From Corbicula japonica (lineage: Eukaryota > Mollusca > Bivalvia > Venerida > Cyrenidae), in contig JAZAYU010000910.1 in assembly GCA_038501625.1 (NCBI GenBank), positions 1 through 64,000 on the forward strand: DNA of 64,000 nucleotides, read 5' to 3'. Shown piece by piece: positions 12,801-22,407 of this stretch (the stretch's first letter is position 1; the number at the start of each line of letters is the position of its first letter). The notes under the pieces are model-generated. The model worked only from the letters and a program-made list of their open reading frames with translations, was not told where the DNA came from and made no database searches. The position numbers and the translations under genes were made by a program.

Positions 12801-15532
12801 GTTACATTTTCTCCACAATAGCAGCTTATTTTTTTTTTTGACTTGATTTTACCAAACTTGCAGTTGTTGACAGGTGAGCGACCTAGGGTCCTATGGACCC
12901 TCTTGTTTAATTTACGGGTGTTTCTAGGAAAAATTAAAGAAGTTGAATGTACCTTTTATTAGATACGAAAAATTGAAGAAGTTGAATGTACCTTTTATTA
13001 GAAACGAAAAATTGAAGAAGTTGAATGTACGTTTTATTAGACTAGAGTTGTATTTTGTCGCAGTTTAAAATAAGTTTGTATAGTTTCAGTAGCGCCTGTT
13101 TCTACCATTAGTGTTTTCATATAAGCTTAGCTTCAGCTAGCTTGATAAATTAAAGTTTGATGAGCTTCAGTGAAATAGTTTAAATCATTAAGTTTTGGTT
13201 CATTTAAATAGAGTTTTGAAAATCTAATTATTTTATAAATTATTTTGCTTCGATGAAATGGTCAAGTAGAAAAGATTTTAAAAAATGCAAATGATGTTAA
13301 CTAGTAGGCAAGTAATAAACAAATTAACGGAACGAATATCATATTGTATTTCTTTTCATAATAAGACATGCAAATATATGGTAGTTCTTTTGCAATGTAC
13401 AATAAAACCAGATGCTTTCAAAACACACATAAAGTTATATGTTTCGAGCATTGTGAGGGCACTTTTTCGGTCTTCAGTCGACAAAGGTTCCACATTTTCT
13501 AAGCCACAAATGTGTTTTTAGATAGCCAACTGTCGTTAAAAAAATAAAACCAATAATAAATACATTTTCGAATGTTGCACGGGGAAATCGCAGTTATATC
13601 GTGTAATTTGACTTGACAATTAAACATATCCACTGTATCCATATGATAATCATTGTTTGATCACCTTAAACACAATGCAAGTTTTTTTTAATTCTTCTAC
13701 TGTAATAACCAAACACATTCATTATCTTGTGTTTCAGGAGGCAAACTCTACGGCAGAGGAACCAAATTCCGACGACGTGACAGTTAAACAAATGCTCGCT
13801 TTGCATATGATTTTATATCATTATTTTATTTTTATAAACTTAATCTCAGTTTTTAAATTCTTCTATTGAAATAACAAAATGTATTCACTATCTTCTATTT
13901 CAGGTGGCAAACTTGAACTACGGCAGAGAGATTGAAAATCCGATGAAATATGTAAACTTCTACAGCAAGAATAATATCAATCACGCAGAACCGATACTTG
14001 AGAAAGATGTATGAAGAGACCTTTCTTATTAATCTAGTTTTATGCTCCCAGAAAGTATAAGGCATATAGAGTTGCAATAGGCCGTCCGTCTATACCTACG
14101 TCCCCCAAATCTTGTGGCATTAACTCCTCATTAACTACCGGGTGGATTTCTTTCAAACTTGCATAGATGATCAAGCAGGATCCTGCGACCAGAGTTATGG
14201 TCCTTTGTTGCAAATGTTGTTGTGGCAGTGGGGACATCAGTGTCCGAGGCCACATACTAGTTTTAACGACAAATATCGAAAACCGGCCTAATCGGGTACT
14301 TGAATTCGCGGATCTCGATTTGTTAAACTACGTTCAATTTTTGAAGTTTTTGATTCGTGGTTTCTGCCCACGAAATTAGGACTTCATTTGAGGCGCGTCA
14401 CGGAAAAAGGTACATTCGGTCATATTTTGTTGCATTTTAGTTTTTACTATTTTGGGAAAACAATTACAATTATCTTTTAGTTTCTCATAACTAAGAAGAG
14501 ATTTTCTTACTCATTTGGACAATTTCATGATATTTAAACGTGTCGCTTAGGTTCTGAAATGAGCCAAGGCGAAGAAGTTGCCATTTCTTCTTCCTTTAAT
14601 TATAATTACCAGAAACTTTTAACAAATATTTGGAATTACGTTTAATTAGCATTGACATCATTTTCTTGTGGCTCAGTTGATTACTCATTTAATTCATGGG
14701 TTGACAGGTTTTTTTAAATCTCATGGAACGACTTTAAACCATGAACATTTCATTGAAAAAAAAAACAATCTCATTCTCAGTTACCCAGCGGTAACTTTGG
14801 ATTTATTTAAGTATCACTAACATACAACATTTTGTAGCCCTTCCAATAAGGCCGGCTATATATTTATATTTCCTTGGTGTGTTTTTTACGATCTAAGTAT
14901 ATTCCAAACGAACCAAAACGTAATTGTAATTACCGCAAAAAAACTCAAATTATAAATTAGTGCCCATACATGAACACCGTGAAAATGTGAATGACGAAAT
15001 GTGGTGAAAGCAGAATTATTTCGAGATTTCACATGCAACACTCAAGGGTAATTCATCATATTAGGAAAAACATCTGCCCAATAAACATAGTTCAAATCAG
15101 GTTTTCTTCATGACCAGTGTATGATTCAGGCCTAGTTGTTGTGTTTTAATTTACTTAAACTTATCGGGGTTTTTTTCAGCAGAAGCATAGTTTTTTTATA
15201 ATATGTTACGGTAACCAAATTTACTGCGAAGTGGTACGAACGATGCAATATGCACAACACCGACTCGGGATCTTAAAAACCAGCCATGGCTTTGAATAAT
15301 ATTATAATGAATTTCAAATACATATGTATAATATGTTGTTAATAAACATGATAACAGTATTAATTTTGGCTTGACATTTTGATAATTTTGCACAATATCA
15401 TAAATATTTCAGGTGTCACGGCTGTTGCCGAAGAAATGGGCAGAAATGCATGTGCGCATTTATTCCAAAAGTAAGAAAGAAGAAGACAAAGAGGCTGTGA
15501 GAAAAGCCTTTGAGCAATGGAAATCGCAGTGA
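1652..15532 (+). CDS. SAMHD1: SAMHD1-like dNTP triphosphohydrolase (3' part of gene, 12 exons visible)
   Basis: HD-domain dNTPase; the family hydrolyses dNTPs to deoxynucleosides plus triphosphate and acts as an antiviral, genome-maintenance enzyme. Exons: 1652-1815, 2713-2828, 3918-3988, 4453-4588, 5072-5136 (or 5143), 5812-5976, 9212-9303, 10325-10384, 10691-10883, 11471-11539, 13904-14008, 15413-15532 (TGA). With the fifth exon ending at 5136 the lengths sum to 1356 bp (451 residues plus stop) and every junction keeps phase. Catalytic signatures are present: RFEHS (metal His), CHDIGHGPFSH (HD pair and active-site His), [12 protein letters not shown] (last metal Asp) and LHRRAYQHK (dNTP binding). 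C-terminal FEID / VANLNYG / [12 protein letters not shown] segments follow. The GAG|GTAACA donor at 5143 looks stronger than the 5136 one but breaks phase unless an unseen 3n+2 exon exists. The N-terminal SAM-domain exons are not in the window. The residue matching human Asp137 reads Asn. Confidence 0.93.
1945..2110 (-). repeat. Dispersed family R2, partial copy
   Basis: Antisense copy of the R2 family inside a SAMHD1-like intron. It contains GCAACATTGTAGAGTTGACGGG and a GTTGGTGTACCCTAGAACC stretch, the reverse complement of the text seen at 9.5-9.7 and 40.7-40.9 kb. Confidence 0.7.
2325..2393. repeat. AAT/ATT microsatellite
   Basis: Run of AAT triplets passing into ATT triplets, so the tract is itself partly palindromic. 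It lies in an intron. Confidence 0.9.
2480..2599. repeat. 42-bp near-perfect inverted repeat (foldback)
   Basis: Left arm 2480-2521 (begins ACTTGGATATACTATAATC) and right arm 2558-2599 (ends GATTATAGTATATCCAAGT) are reverse complements over about 42 bp around a 36-bp spacer. It sits in the first visible SAMHD1-like intron and is consistent with a small MITE or foldback element. Confidence 0.9.
3620..3860 (-). repeat. Dispersed family R2, partial copy
   Basis: Contains GGTTGGTGTACTCTAGAACC, CCCCCAGTGGCGAATCGTTTT and the tail GAGGCTGTGTATGCTGGATG, matching R2 in reverse orientation. It ends about 60 bp before the third SAMHD1-like exon. Confidence 0.75.
4020..4155 (-). repeat. Dispersed family R2, short copy
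   Basis: Contains TTCGTTAATTGTTTGTG and GCTGCGTGGGGAGGCTGTG, matching the tail half of R2 in reverse orientation, immediately downstream of the third SAMHD1-like exon. Confidence 0.7.
5179..5364. repeat. Double stem-loop palindromic element, copy 1
   Basis: Two consecutive inverted repeats built from AAAGAAATTAGAAACGCAAC and its complement GTTGCGTTTCTAATTTCTTT; the outer ends are AATATACT and AGTATAT. A second copy is at 22408-22590. It lies 36-43 bp beyond the fifth visible SAMHD1-like exon, where the splice phase is ambiguous. Confidence 0.88.
5463..5750. repeat. Tandem duplication, about 149 bp, with a 16-C tract
   Basis: ATATGGTTTCAATTGTAA occurs at about 5463 and 5612, each followed by a pyrimidine-rich stretch, CCCA, AAGTTTAAGGCGG-like text and GGTGAACCA. 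The first copy carries a run of 16 C residues at 5513-5528. Intronic, no coding potential. Confidence 0.8.
6004..6295. repeat. Probable dispersed mollusc repeat
   Basis: Text such as AAGTCCGTATGTCGGTCCGT, CTATAACTTTGCCATTTC, AAATAAGGTCAAGATCAC and GGCATTATTATGTCGAC is of a kind that recurs in bivalve non-coding DNA. No second copy occurs in this window, so the family assignment rests on general recognition. Confidence 0.45.
6545..6923. repeat. Minisatellite, about 30-bp unit, left block
   Basis: About a dozen units of TGTTCATCAATATTGACACA with a GTTATTTTC tail. Some units are shortened (TGTTAC or TGTTTC tail). The array is interrupted at 6923/6924 and resumes at 8417. The long open frames across it (repeated FINIDTCYF peptides) are a by-product of the repeat. 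Confidence 0.95.
6924..8416 (-). mobile_element. 5'-truncated non-LTR retrotransposon (LINE) inserted in the minisatellite
   Basis: The insert sits between two minisatellite blocks, with CACATGTT at both edges (6916-6923 and 8417-8424) as a candidate target-site duplication. On the minus strand it carries the C-terminal part of a LINE ORF2, a stop at 7705 and a 3' UTR of about 780 bp ending with AATAAA then an A-rich run near 6924-6945. The 5' end is missing, as in most LINE copies. The assignment is strong; the clade (L1/Tx1-like by general look) is a guess. Confidence 0.88.
7705..8416 (-). pseudogene. LINE ORF2 C-terminal fragment with zf-RVT finger
   Basis: Open frame of about 236 LINE-derived residues; the few residues upstream are translated minisatellite, so the fragment has no start of its own. 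Recognisable parts are the connector around [21 protein letters not shown], the [17 protein letters not shown] block and a zinc-binding motif CSFC...[10 protein letters not shown] (C-x2-C-x9-H-x4-C), typical of the zf-RVT region after LINE reverse transcriptases. The RT and endonuclease domains are absent, so it cannot be autonomous. The frame has no internal stop, which suggests a fairly recent insertion. Confidence 0.88.
8417..8570. repeat. Minisatellite, right block
   Basis: About five further units of TGTTCATCAATATTGACACA continue the array of 6545-6923 in the same orientation on the far side of the LINE insert. Confidence 0.95.
8768..9095. mobile_element. TTAA-flanked MITE (328 bp)
   Basis: TTAA at 8768-8771 and 9092-9095. 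Terminal inverted repeats of about 40 bp: left GGTGGAACGCGACACTGCG, right CGCAAAGTGTCGCGTTCCAT. TTAA duplication is typical of piggyBac-type elements. No coding capacity, so non-autonomous. It sits about 115 bp before the seventh visible SAMHD1-like exon. Confidence 0.9.
9333..9745 (+). repeat. Dispersed family R2, near full-length copy
   Basis: Matches 40530-40925 along its length: GCATATCAGGAATCGCCA, GCCTCCCCAC, CAATTAACAAAAATGA, TTGCCACTGGGGGTT, CAGGTTCTCATATCAC and CTCAACAATGTTGCATGC. No obvious Pol III promoter and no ORF; type unknown. Confidence 0.8.
9780..9935 (-). repeat. R1 fragment interrupted by an (AT)n microsatellite
   Basis: AGGCTCAATCAAACCGAGCC and GTTCGGTGGCTTTCAAAG are R1 in reverse orientation. 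Between them lies a run of about 33 AT dinucleotides (9826-9893), which probably expanded from the AATATT of the R1 consensus. Confidence 0.85.
11876..12910. mobile_element. Non-coding element with inverted ends, about 1 kb, with internal ~170-bp tandem units
   Basis: Begins AGCTCACCTGTC with a hairpin (AGCTCACC...GGTGAGCT) and ends GACAGGTGAGCGACCTAGGG; the ends are inverted copies of each other. The interior holds about four units containing AAATCTTCTTCTC, CACAAGGCCTAGAGC, AAATTGTTCAAATTAT and CCCTGGGGTCAAAA. I recognise this type as abundant in bivalve genomes. It lies in the SAMHD1-like intron after the FEID exon and does not encode protein. Confidence 0.8.
12928..13044. repeat. 39-bp tandem repeat, 3 copies
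   Basis: Three units starting at 12928, 12967 and 13006, each GAAAAATTGAAGAAGTTGAA plus a TGTACCTTTTATTAGA tail, differing by a few bases. Confidence 0.92.
13684..13780 (+). pseudogene. Decayed tandem duplicate of the penultimate SAMHD1-like exon
   Basis: The stretch aligns by eye with the region around the functional exon at 13904. Both have TTTTTAATTCTTCTA, CATTATCTTGTGTTTCAG-type acceptor text, then GGCAAAC..CTACGGCAGAG. In this copy the coding part decays after about 40 bp and lacks the KYVNFYSK segment. The acceptor at 13737-13738 is still intact, and a weak GTG donor after 13777 would add 39 bp in frame. The main gene model keeps phase without it. Confidence 0.75.
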
Positions 15533-15582
15533 TTTAACGGACTATATGGATGTTGATTATTCGAGCAATTAAAAACTAAAAC

Positions 15583-15588
15583 AATAAA
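15583..15588 (+). terminator. Poly(A) signal AATAAA of the SAMHD1-like gene
   Basis: AATAAA lies 51 bp after the TGA stop at 15530-15532, in an AT-rich 3' region. The distance and context suit the end of a short 3' UTR. Confidence 0.6.
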
Positions 15589-16299
15589 AAAGCAAAATAA
15601 TGCTCGATGTACATTTACAAAGAGAAAAAAGTGTTTTAGTTAACTAGTTGTTTTATGCATCCGTATATTTATTACGTGTTTACTATGTATCTTTTACAAA
15701 GTGCACTTATTATACTCAGTGTATGTGATTAGAAATTGATTTCATTTCTAATTAATTACTATTTTAATTGTTTATAGCACTTTCTTAAGTCTGTGATATA
15801 AGGAGTTTACTTTTACATCTTGACCTTTTTTTATTTTGCACATATTACTAAGCTATCTGTGATTCGATATTGATTTTTTCAATCTTACTACATGTAATTG
15901 TATTCTTTAACCAGCAAACAATGACTAAAAACAAATGATTTATATATATTTTATTTTATTAAGGATTGGCACAAAATTGTCATGGCTGGGTTTAGATAAT
16001 ATTTAATATATAGCTAAACAATGCAAACTGAGTAAAACTTCCATTAGAATTATTGAATATGAATTGACGTTATTTCTTGCTTCGTCCACGAGCGCAAGAG
16101 TTTTATGATATTAAACAATCGCTAGCATACTAAAATAAGAAAGGTCAGGTAAACTAGGGAGTTTGCTAACGAGTTACCTCTCTTCATAAAAGTTTATTAT
16201 TGCCGGGAGTTTGCAATGAGTTTCCTCCCTTTGTAAAAGTTTGTAATCACTTATGTTGGGAGTTCGCCAACGAGTTACCTCCCTTTAAAAAAAATGATG

Positions 16300-16494
16300 T
16301 TAAAACTGATGTTGGGAGTTCGCCAACGAGTTACCTCCCTTTAAAAAGTCTTTGATCCCACATGTTTGAACATCATCTGTTATAGATGTATCAAGAGAGT
16401 CTTTTTGCGATTTTCCATCACATGGTTTACAGGAATCTGGTTGCAAGTTATCGCCAGATGCAAGCGTATTCCAGCCACGACGATGTGTAATACC
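16300..16494 (-). pseudogene. Terminal-exon-like open segment in 821-bp unit, copy 1 (function unknown)
   Basis: On the minus strand, TTTATATTTCCAG at 16495 onward is a good splice acceptor, followed by 64 open codons and TAA. The peptide starts GITHRRGWNTLASGDNLQ, has two CxxC-like cysteines (CKPC) and ends NSLANSQHQF. No ATG is available in frame within the unit, so it would need a start from an upstream exon. The phase-0 entry matches the phase-0 donor of the ATG exon at 24879-25040. I recognise no domain. It could also be chance openness: a second frame is open for part of the length. Confidence 0.4.
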
Positions 16495-16629
16495 CTGGAA
16501 ATATAAAGCAAAACCAAGAAAAAGGGGCAGGGTTGGGTGGGAAGTTATTAAACAAAGTTTTTTATGTAAAGTAGCAATGCCTCTACCTCGTTCCGTTGAT
16601 TAAGAATCGAAAAGACTGGAATCTGCGGA

Positions 16630-16690
16630 GACAAGAGTTTATATAGGCAAAGTCACGTGACGTGTGACGTAACAGGAGTCATTTCTGCTG
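16630..16690 (-). promoter_or_regulatory. Promoter-like block: TATA box, E-box and CRE-like sites, copy 1
   Basis: Minus-strand order is TTACGTCACACGTCACGTGA then TATATAAA. The E-box CACGTG is at 16654-16659, with TGACGT half-sites beside it, about 10-20 bp before the TATA box near 16638-16645. A transcript would start near 16610 and run towards the open segment at 16300-16494. The same block is at 17451-17511 and 31185-31240. Confidence 0.55.
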
Positions 16691-17120
16691 GTTAAAGTGT
16701 TTAATCTTTAATCGATTAAACATACTATTAACCAGCAAACAATGACTAAAAACAAATGATTTATATATATTTTATTTTATTAAGGATTGGCACAAAATTG
16801 TCATGGCTGGGTTTAGATAATATTTAATATATAGCTTAACAATGCAAACTGAGTAAAACTTCCATTAGAATTATTGAATATGAATTGACGTTATTTCTTG
16901 CTTCGTCCACGAGCGCAAGAGTTTTATGATATTAAACAATCGCTAGCATACTAAAATAAGAAAGGTCAGGTAAACTAGGGAGTTTGCTAACGAGTTACCT
17001 CTCTTCATAAAAGTTTATTATTGCCGGGAGTTTGCAATGAGTTTCCTCCCTTTGTAAAAGTTTGTAATCACTTATGTTGGGAGTTCGCCAACGAGTTACC
17101 TCCCTTTAAAAAAAATGATG

Positions 17121-17315
17121 TTAAAACTGATGTTGGGAGTTCGCCAACGAGTTACCTCCCTTTAAAAAGTCTTTGATCCCACATGTTTGAACATCATCTG
17201 TTATAGATGTATCAAGAGAGTCTTTTTGCGATTTTCCATCACATGGTTTACAGGAATCTGGTTGCAAGTTATCGCCAGATGCAAGCGTATTCCAGCCACG
17301 ACGATGTGTAATACC
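17121..17315 (-). pseudogene. Terminal-exon-like open segment in 821-bp unit, copy 2
   Basis: Copy of the 16300-16494 segment in the second unit, 821 bp further on, with the same acceptor, reading frame and stop. It is the copy nearer the ATG exon at 25.0 kb, so it would be the first terminal exon met by a transcript from that side. Confidence 0.4.
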
Positions 17316-17450
17316 CTGGAAATATAAAGCAAAACCAAGAAAAAGGGGCAGGGTTGGGTGGGAAGTTATTAAACAAAGTTTTTTATGTAAAGTAGCAATG
17401 CCTCTACCTCGTTCCGTTGATTAAGAATCGAAAAGACTGGAATCTGCGGA

Positions 17451-17511
17451 GACAAGAGTTTATATAGGCAAAGTCACGTGACGTGTGACGTAACAGGAGT
17501 CATTTCTGCTG
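17451..17511 (-). promoter_or_regulatory. Promoter-like block, copy 2
   Basis: Same TATATAAA, CACGTG (17475-17480) and TGACGT arrangement as at 16630-16690, exactly 821 bp away. Confidence 0.55.
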
Positions 17512-17763
17512 GTTAAAGTGTTTAATCTTTAATCGATTAAACATACTATTAACCAGCAAACAATGACTAAAAACAAATGATTTATATATATTTTATTTTA
17601 TTAAGGATTGGCACAAAATTGTCATGGCTGGGTTTAGATAATATTTAATATATAGCTTAACAATGCAAACTGAGTAAAACTTCCATTAGAATTATTGAAT
17701 ATGAATTGACGTTATTTCTTGCTTCGTCCACGAGCGCAAGAGTTTTATGATATTAAACAATCG

Positions 17764-18700
17764 CCAAAAAGGTGAGAGAGTAAGCGAACGAACCTTCCGC
17801 CAAAAGCGGAATATCATAAAACGACCCCAAATCCATGACAATTTTATGCAAACATTACGTCCTGATAATTATTATATAATAATTGTTGAGAAGTTTCAAG
17901 CTGTCGGTTAATAACAGGTTGCGGCAGAAGTTTATTTAGCTAATGACAGTAAAATAGCCAACTAATATTTATACATCAGGATTAATTATAAAAATTCAGT
18001 GACAAAAACAATGTCGTATTTAGATTCTATGTCTGTTGTAATATACGTGTACGGCAATGTACAAGGAATTCATAAACAGCTCCCAATATACCGGGGTGGT
18101 TTTTAACCGTTACCTCGTATCCAGGGAAGAACTGATGAAAAGTAAAGGGTATCTCGATTGATAACAAGAATTTTAAGACAACCACCCCCGTTTTGCATTT
18201 AGTTCGCAGGAAACTGTTTAATATTGTTTACATTTGGTTTGCAATAAAATCGTCCGTAATATACCGCCAAGACCTTCTAGGTAGTGGCTGCGACCAAATA
18301 AAACTTATATTAGACTTCATCCCTAACCACTCGGAAAACATTTTTGACCATCCATGTAAGATTTAGTGTTTTTGCCTAACCCAAGGACGCTTACCCGACA
18401 AAAAATAATTAAATCTTCAGACGACCGGTTGAAAGTCAATAAACATTTACATTATCATGCATTATGTCACTGGTTTAATATTACAGTCAAATTACCCTTG
18501 AATAACGACTACCTCTGAAAAATACCAATTTTTTCCGTCAATAAATAAAGGAATAATTGTATATGGAACAAAAACCACCCGCTTATATAGACCACTTATG
18601 GCCATCTCTAGATTGGACGTTGTAGACATAATTTGATAGTTGGTATATTTAATAACTTAATTGTAAGTCACGAGTGCAAAGGAAGATAATGTAAATTTTT
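17764..18700. other. Non-coding, nothing recognised
   Basis: AT-rich DNA between the 821-bp array and the 266-bp repeats. No long open frame with splice signals, no RNA gene and no repeat with a second copy in the window was seen. Confidence 0.5.
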
Positions 18701-18710
18701 CAAACATATA

Positions 18711-19235
18711 AACGGAAACAAATCCGCTACATAGAAGTTTATTATGCTATTTATACTGTCAACAGCTATAATAGCAAAATGGTACATCCTTCAAATAGCT
18801 CGGATGTCCAGAAAATAGCATTCAACGGAACCAATCTGTATTTAAATGCCAAAAGGTGTTGCCGGCTTTCACATTACAGCATATGGCAACTGATAACATC
18901 ACATTATAATTTTGAAACTGACGACCCCTTGTTTAATGAACACGGACTGCCTGCCTCCACATTTCTCAAACGTATAAACGGAAACAAATCCGCTAAACAG
19001 AAGTTTAGTATGCTATTTATCCTGTCAACAGCCATAATAGCATAATGGTACATCCTTCAAATAGCTCGGATGTCCAGAAAATAGCATTCAACGGAACCTA
19101 TCTGTATTTAAATGCCAAAAGATGTTGCCGGCTTTCACATTACAGCATATGGCAACTGATAACATCACATTATAATTTTGAAAAGTGACGACCCCTTGTT
19201 TAATAAACACGGACTGCCTGCCTCCACATTAAGCT
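18711..19235. repeat. 266-bp tandem duplication
   Basis: AACGGAAACAAATCCGCTA-type text at 18711 and 18977, and ATGGTACATCCTTCAAATAG at 18779 and 19045, give a 266-bp period with about two copies. The 88-codon open frame in the first copy (18779-19045) is broken in the second by an extra A in GAAAAGTGACGACC, so I treat it as repeat sequence rather than a gene. Confidence 0.88.
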
Positions 19236-19454
19236 CAGCAGCCCTTTTTCCAAATAGTTCAATCATTATTATTTTTTTATATTTGAATTTAATTGAAAAT
19301 GGTGGTCGTCAAATGAATTGTTTGGCTGATGGGAGAGGGGGTCTGTAGAAATTTAGCAATAGATAGATAGCCCAACTGTATCATATAGTACATGTAATAC
19401 TATTTATTAAATTTTAAACAGAAAGTCAAAGTTTAAAAACATTTCATTATATAC

Positions 19455-19730
19455 AACATGACACATCCTTCAAAGAGCTCGGAAATAGTAAAATTATTGA
19501 AAGTCACAGTCATTATAATAAGAATTCATTATATAAAACATGGCACATCCTTCAAAGAGCTCGGATGGCCAGAAATAGTAAAATTATTAAAAGTCACATT
19601 ATAATGAATATTCATTATAGACAACATTGCACATCCTTCAAAGTGCTCGGATAGCCAGAAATAGTAATTTTTAGAAAGTCACATTATAATATCAATCATA
19701 TATAATATTGAACAATATTCGAAGAGTTCC
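19455..19730. repeat. Short degenerate repeats related to the 266-bp unit
   Basis: ACATCCTTCAAAGAGCTCGG recurs three times at about 90-bp spacing, each followed by AGAAATAGTAAAATTATT-like and GTCACATTATAATG text. These are truncated descendants of the 266-bp unit. Confidence 0.8.
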
Positions 19731-20835
19731 AATCACCTGAACGTAGTTCGTTTTAATAATTCATCGGACATAACTATGTAAAAATTGAAAAGTTTCAAGT
19801 GACTTCAATTGAAATGACAAACTTGCGTGACAGATAATTGATATAATTTTGCATATGTCCACGTGATCATAAACACCGACTATTTCAAAGGTCAATTTAA
19901 ACATCTATATGAGTACAAAAACCCCTTAGCTCAGTTTTCGATGACGTAAAATAGAGCCCTAATATGTTGCTTCTCATAACAAAATCTTAAAGACGTATTA
20001 CAAACATAAATTTTGTTGTTCTTATTTAGAAAATCTCTAAACCGTAGTAGGGCTAAAACGAAAAACGGCAGTGAAAACACAGCGACATACGTGTTTAATA
20101 CTGTTCAAGGACGAAAATGAATTTGCCGAGGAATGTTCCTAAAAAAACCACAACATTTCTTGTGTTTTTACGCAAACAATCTAACATAGCTTTATCATGA
20201 AATTTTCTGTGTTACCTGGTATAGTCAACTAGGTTAACGTAACTTAAAGCAGCAATATGAACGGTAATAGTTGAATGGGGATATTGATTTAAAGGTAGTC
20301 ACTCATCAATAACGAAAATATCGTATATGTTCAAAAATAAAATTTTATTGTCACATGTACAACTGTAGAAGACCCGTTAATAAAGTAAATGGAATATAAT
20401 TTTCCTGTAAACTTACTGTGAAATTCGCTTCTGTCGGATGCAATTAATATGAACCGCATCTGAGATATTTAGGTTTTCCACGAATTGTGAATATGCAGCT
20501 TTAAGGGATGCAATAAAATCCGTCATAACATTGATATTTAGAGTAAAAATGATGTTCGAGACCCAAGTTGATCGCGAATGCGTTAAAGTTGTCTAAATAG
20601 TAGTTTTAGCCCTTTTTGAATTATCTGATACAGATACTGATGTCGGTATGAAATTCTCGACGCACTCGTAAGAGATCTGGCATGGTTCAAAAGTACCGGA
20701 AGTGATTCAAACAGTTTTGCTCAATGAAAAGGACTAACAGAATCAGCGATGCAGATAATATTCCATTTTCCAGGAATATGCTTGCACTTTGATCTAAATA
20801 GTTCTATAAAAAGAACTATTGAAACATATCCAACT
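19731..20835. other. Non-coding, nothing recognised
   Basis: No supported exon, RNA gene or repeat. The text is AT-rich with scattered stops in all frames. Confidence 0.45.
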
Positions 20836-20839
20836 TTGC

Positions 20840-21260
20840 TCATCATCGGTTAGCAAAAATCGATAACGAATTTCTCAATAGATTATGAAGGACCAATTCA
20901 GTTTTTTCTTTACTACATTTTTATTTATTAAACAGTCGAAAAAACCCATAGTACATATTAAAGACAAATTTCTGCCGATTAAGATGGTTTTTTTAATTTT
21001 AATTTATCTTAACGATATTTTGGTCCTTTTTGACTTTGAATATAGCCACCCTATTTTCCCTTTTATTTACATAGAAACTATAGGGAAAGTTGGATTTTTT
21101 CGCTTATCCTTACGTATTCTATTGTTAATATCTTTTATCCAAATTATAAATTTTAAAAAAACCCAGGTTACGTATTTTGCAAAAAATATTAAGCTATTGT
21201 TTAAACTAATTTTTATTAAATTAAATTTACAACATTTTGGTCCTTTTTAGCTTTTTCTAA
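20840..21260 (+). repeat. Diverged duplicate block, copy 1 (partner at 31550-31960)
   Basis: ATTTCTCAATAGATTATGA, a TTTTTATTTATTAAACAGTC stretch, TTTTTGACTTTGAATATAG and TTTTATTTACATAGAA align by eye with 31560-31770. A 121-codon frame (20885-21250) and a 72-codon frame in the partner share KQS, YLN, FDFEY and FIY in register. The composition is very T-rich and no domain is recognised, so coding is doubtful. Confidence 0.55.
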
Positions 21261-22407
21261 CACGACTATCGAATATTTTAAGTGAAAATTTAAGTCTCCG
21301 TAAATTTGCGAACATTCCCGAAATTTTACGATCATTGACGGAAGATTGTTCAATTCGGCAGTCAAGTAGAGAAAACAATAAAGAGCCTTGCTGGTTTAAT
21401 TTGAAGAAGTTGGAGTATTGTCTTGAAATTGTGTGATTACTTTGAATTAAGTAGAAACGCTAAAATTTGGCGAATCCGTCAATATTTCACAAATTTCATA
21501 GGCGGAAACAAATAAGTACTAAATTATTCATGGCATTTAGAAATAAGTATACGTCTTTTCGATATAGTTGTAAAATAAACTCAGATTGATATATAAACCA
21601 AAACGAAAGTCTAAAAAGGTGATAATTGTAACAAATTACAATGAACCCCAGGTAAATCAACAGGTAAGAAATGTGACATTTTGTGTATTAACAATATGTC
21701 ACATTGAGCAAAGATCTATATATTACATCTATCTTTATAGGTCTTTGCATTGAGTCACAAAAAATGTCAATCATAAGAAAATGCATAAAGAAATTAAAAT
21801 CGTCATTAAAATGTCTCATCTATATACAAGCCTATCTAAAACAAAAACCACATATATATTAAGATAACTTAAGCAAATGTTACTTAATTATTTGTAAAAG
21901 TTAAATGCTTTCTATTTACAATTAAGAAGTTAAATTGTAAATTTTATCCAAAATTTATATCGTAAAATGCAATCGGAAAATTGAAATTGTTAAGTTTAGG
22001 GAATATTTCTAAACACATTTGAAACATAAGCACGTAATGATGTACCCAACTGGAATTAAAGTTAGAACAAATTAAAACTATCGCATCGTAATCTCTTCAA
22101 CATGTATCGAGATTACATTGTAAGATTTTTTCAGTAAAACATAATAATTCAATGAACTGTTATTCTTTAATTATTTTGACAAACAAGAGCGCAACAGTAA
22201 TAGAACGAATTCGGGATTTTATTAACTGATCGAAAAAAATGCATCATTAATTTTATTGTACCCCCTCCCAATAAATGACGCGTTGTAAAAACAAAGTTAT
22301 GACAGATCAATAATGAATATGTTTTATGGCTTACTTCCTGTACCGTGTTTAAACAAGGTAAATGGTTTCTACAAACAATGACCCTAGCAAATGCATCGAT
22401 TCAAAGA

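Larger units (their letters stand above)
15909..17763. repeat. 821-bp tandem repeat, 2.26 copies, nearly identical
   Basis: AACCAGCAAACAATGACTAA occurs at 15909, 16730 and 17551, exactly 821 bp apart. The first two copies are complete; the third stops after about 213 bp at CAATCGC. I saw only isolated differences between copies (TATAGCTAAAC versus TATAGCTTAAC), so the amplification is recent, or the copies are homogenised, or this is an assembly artefact. Each unit also contains four smaller GGGAGTTCGCCAACGAGTTA-type subrepeats. On the minus strand a full unit carries a promoter block, a terminal-exon-like open frame and an AATAAAATAAAA-type poly(A) region. Confidence 0.95.

Noticed and set aside
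18779..19045. 88-codon open frame as a gene
   Set aside because: It covers one unit of a 266-bp tandem repeat and the next unit breaks the frame; no splice or start context.
20885..21250. 121-codon frame as a membrane protein gene
   Set aside because: Extremely T-rich, hence Phe/Leu/Ile-rich in translation. The partner at 31.6 kb shares some residues but not the length, and no promoter or splice signals support it.
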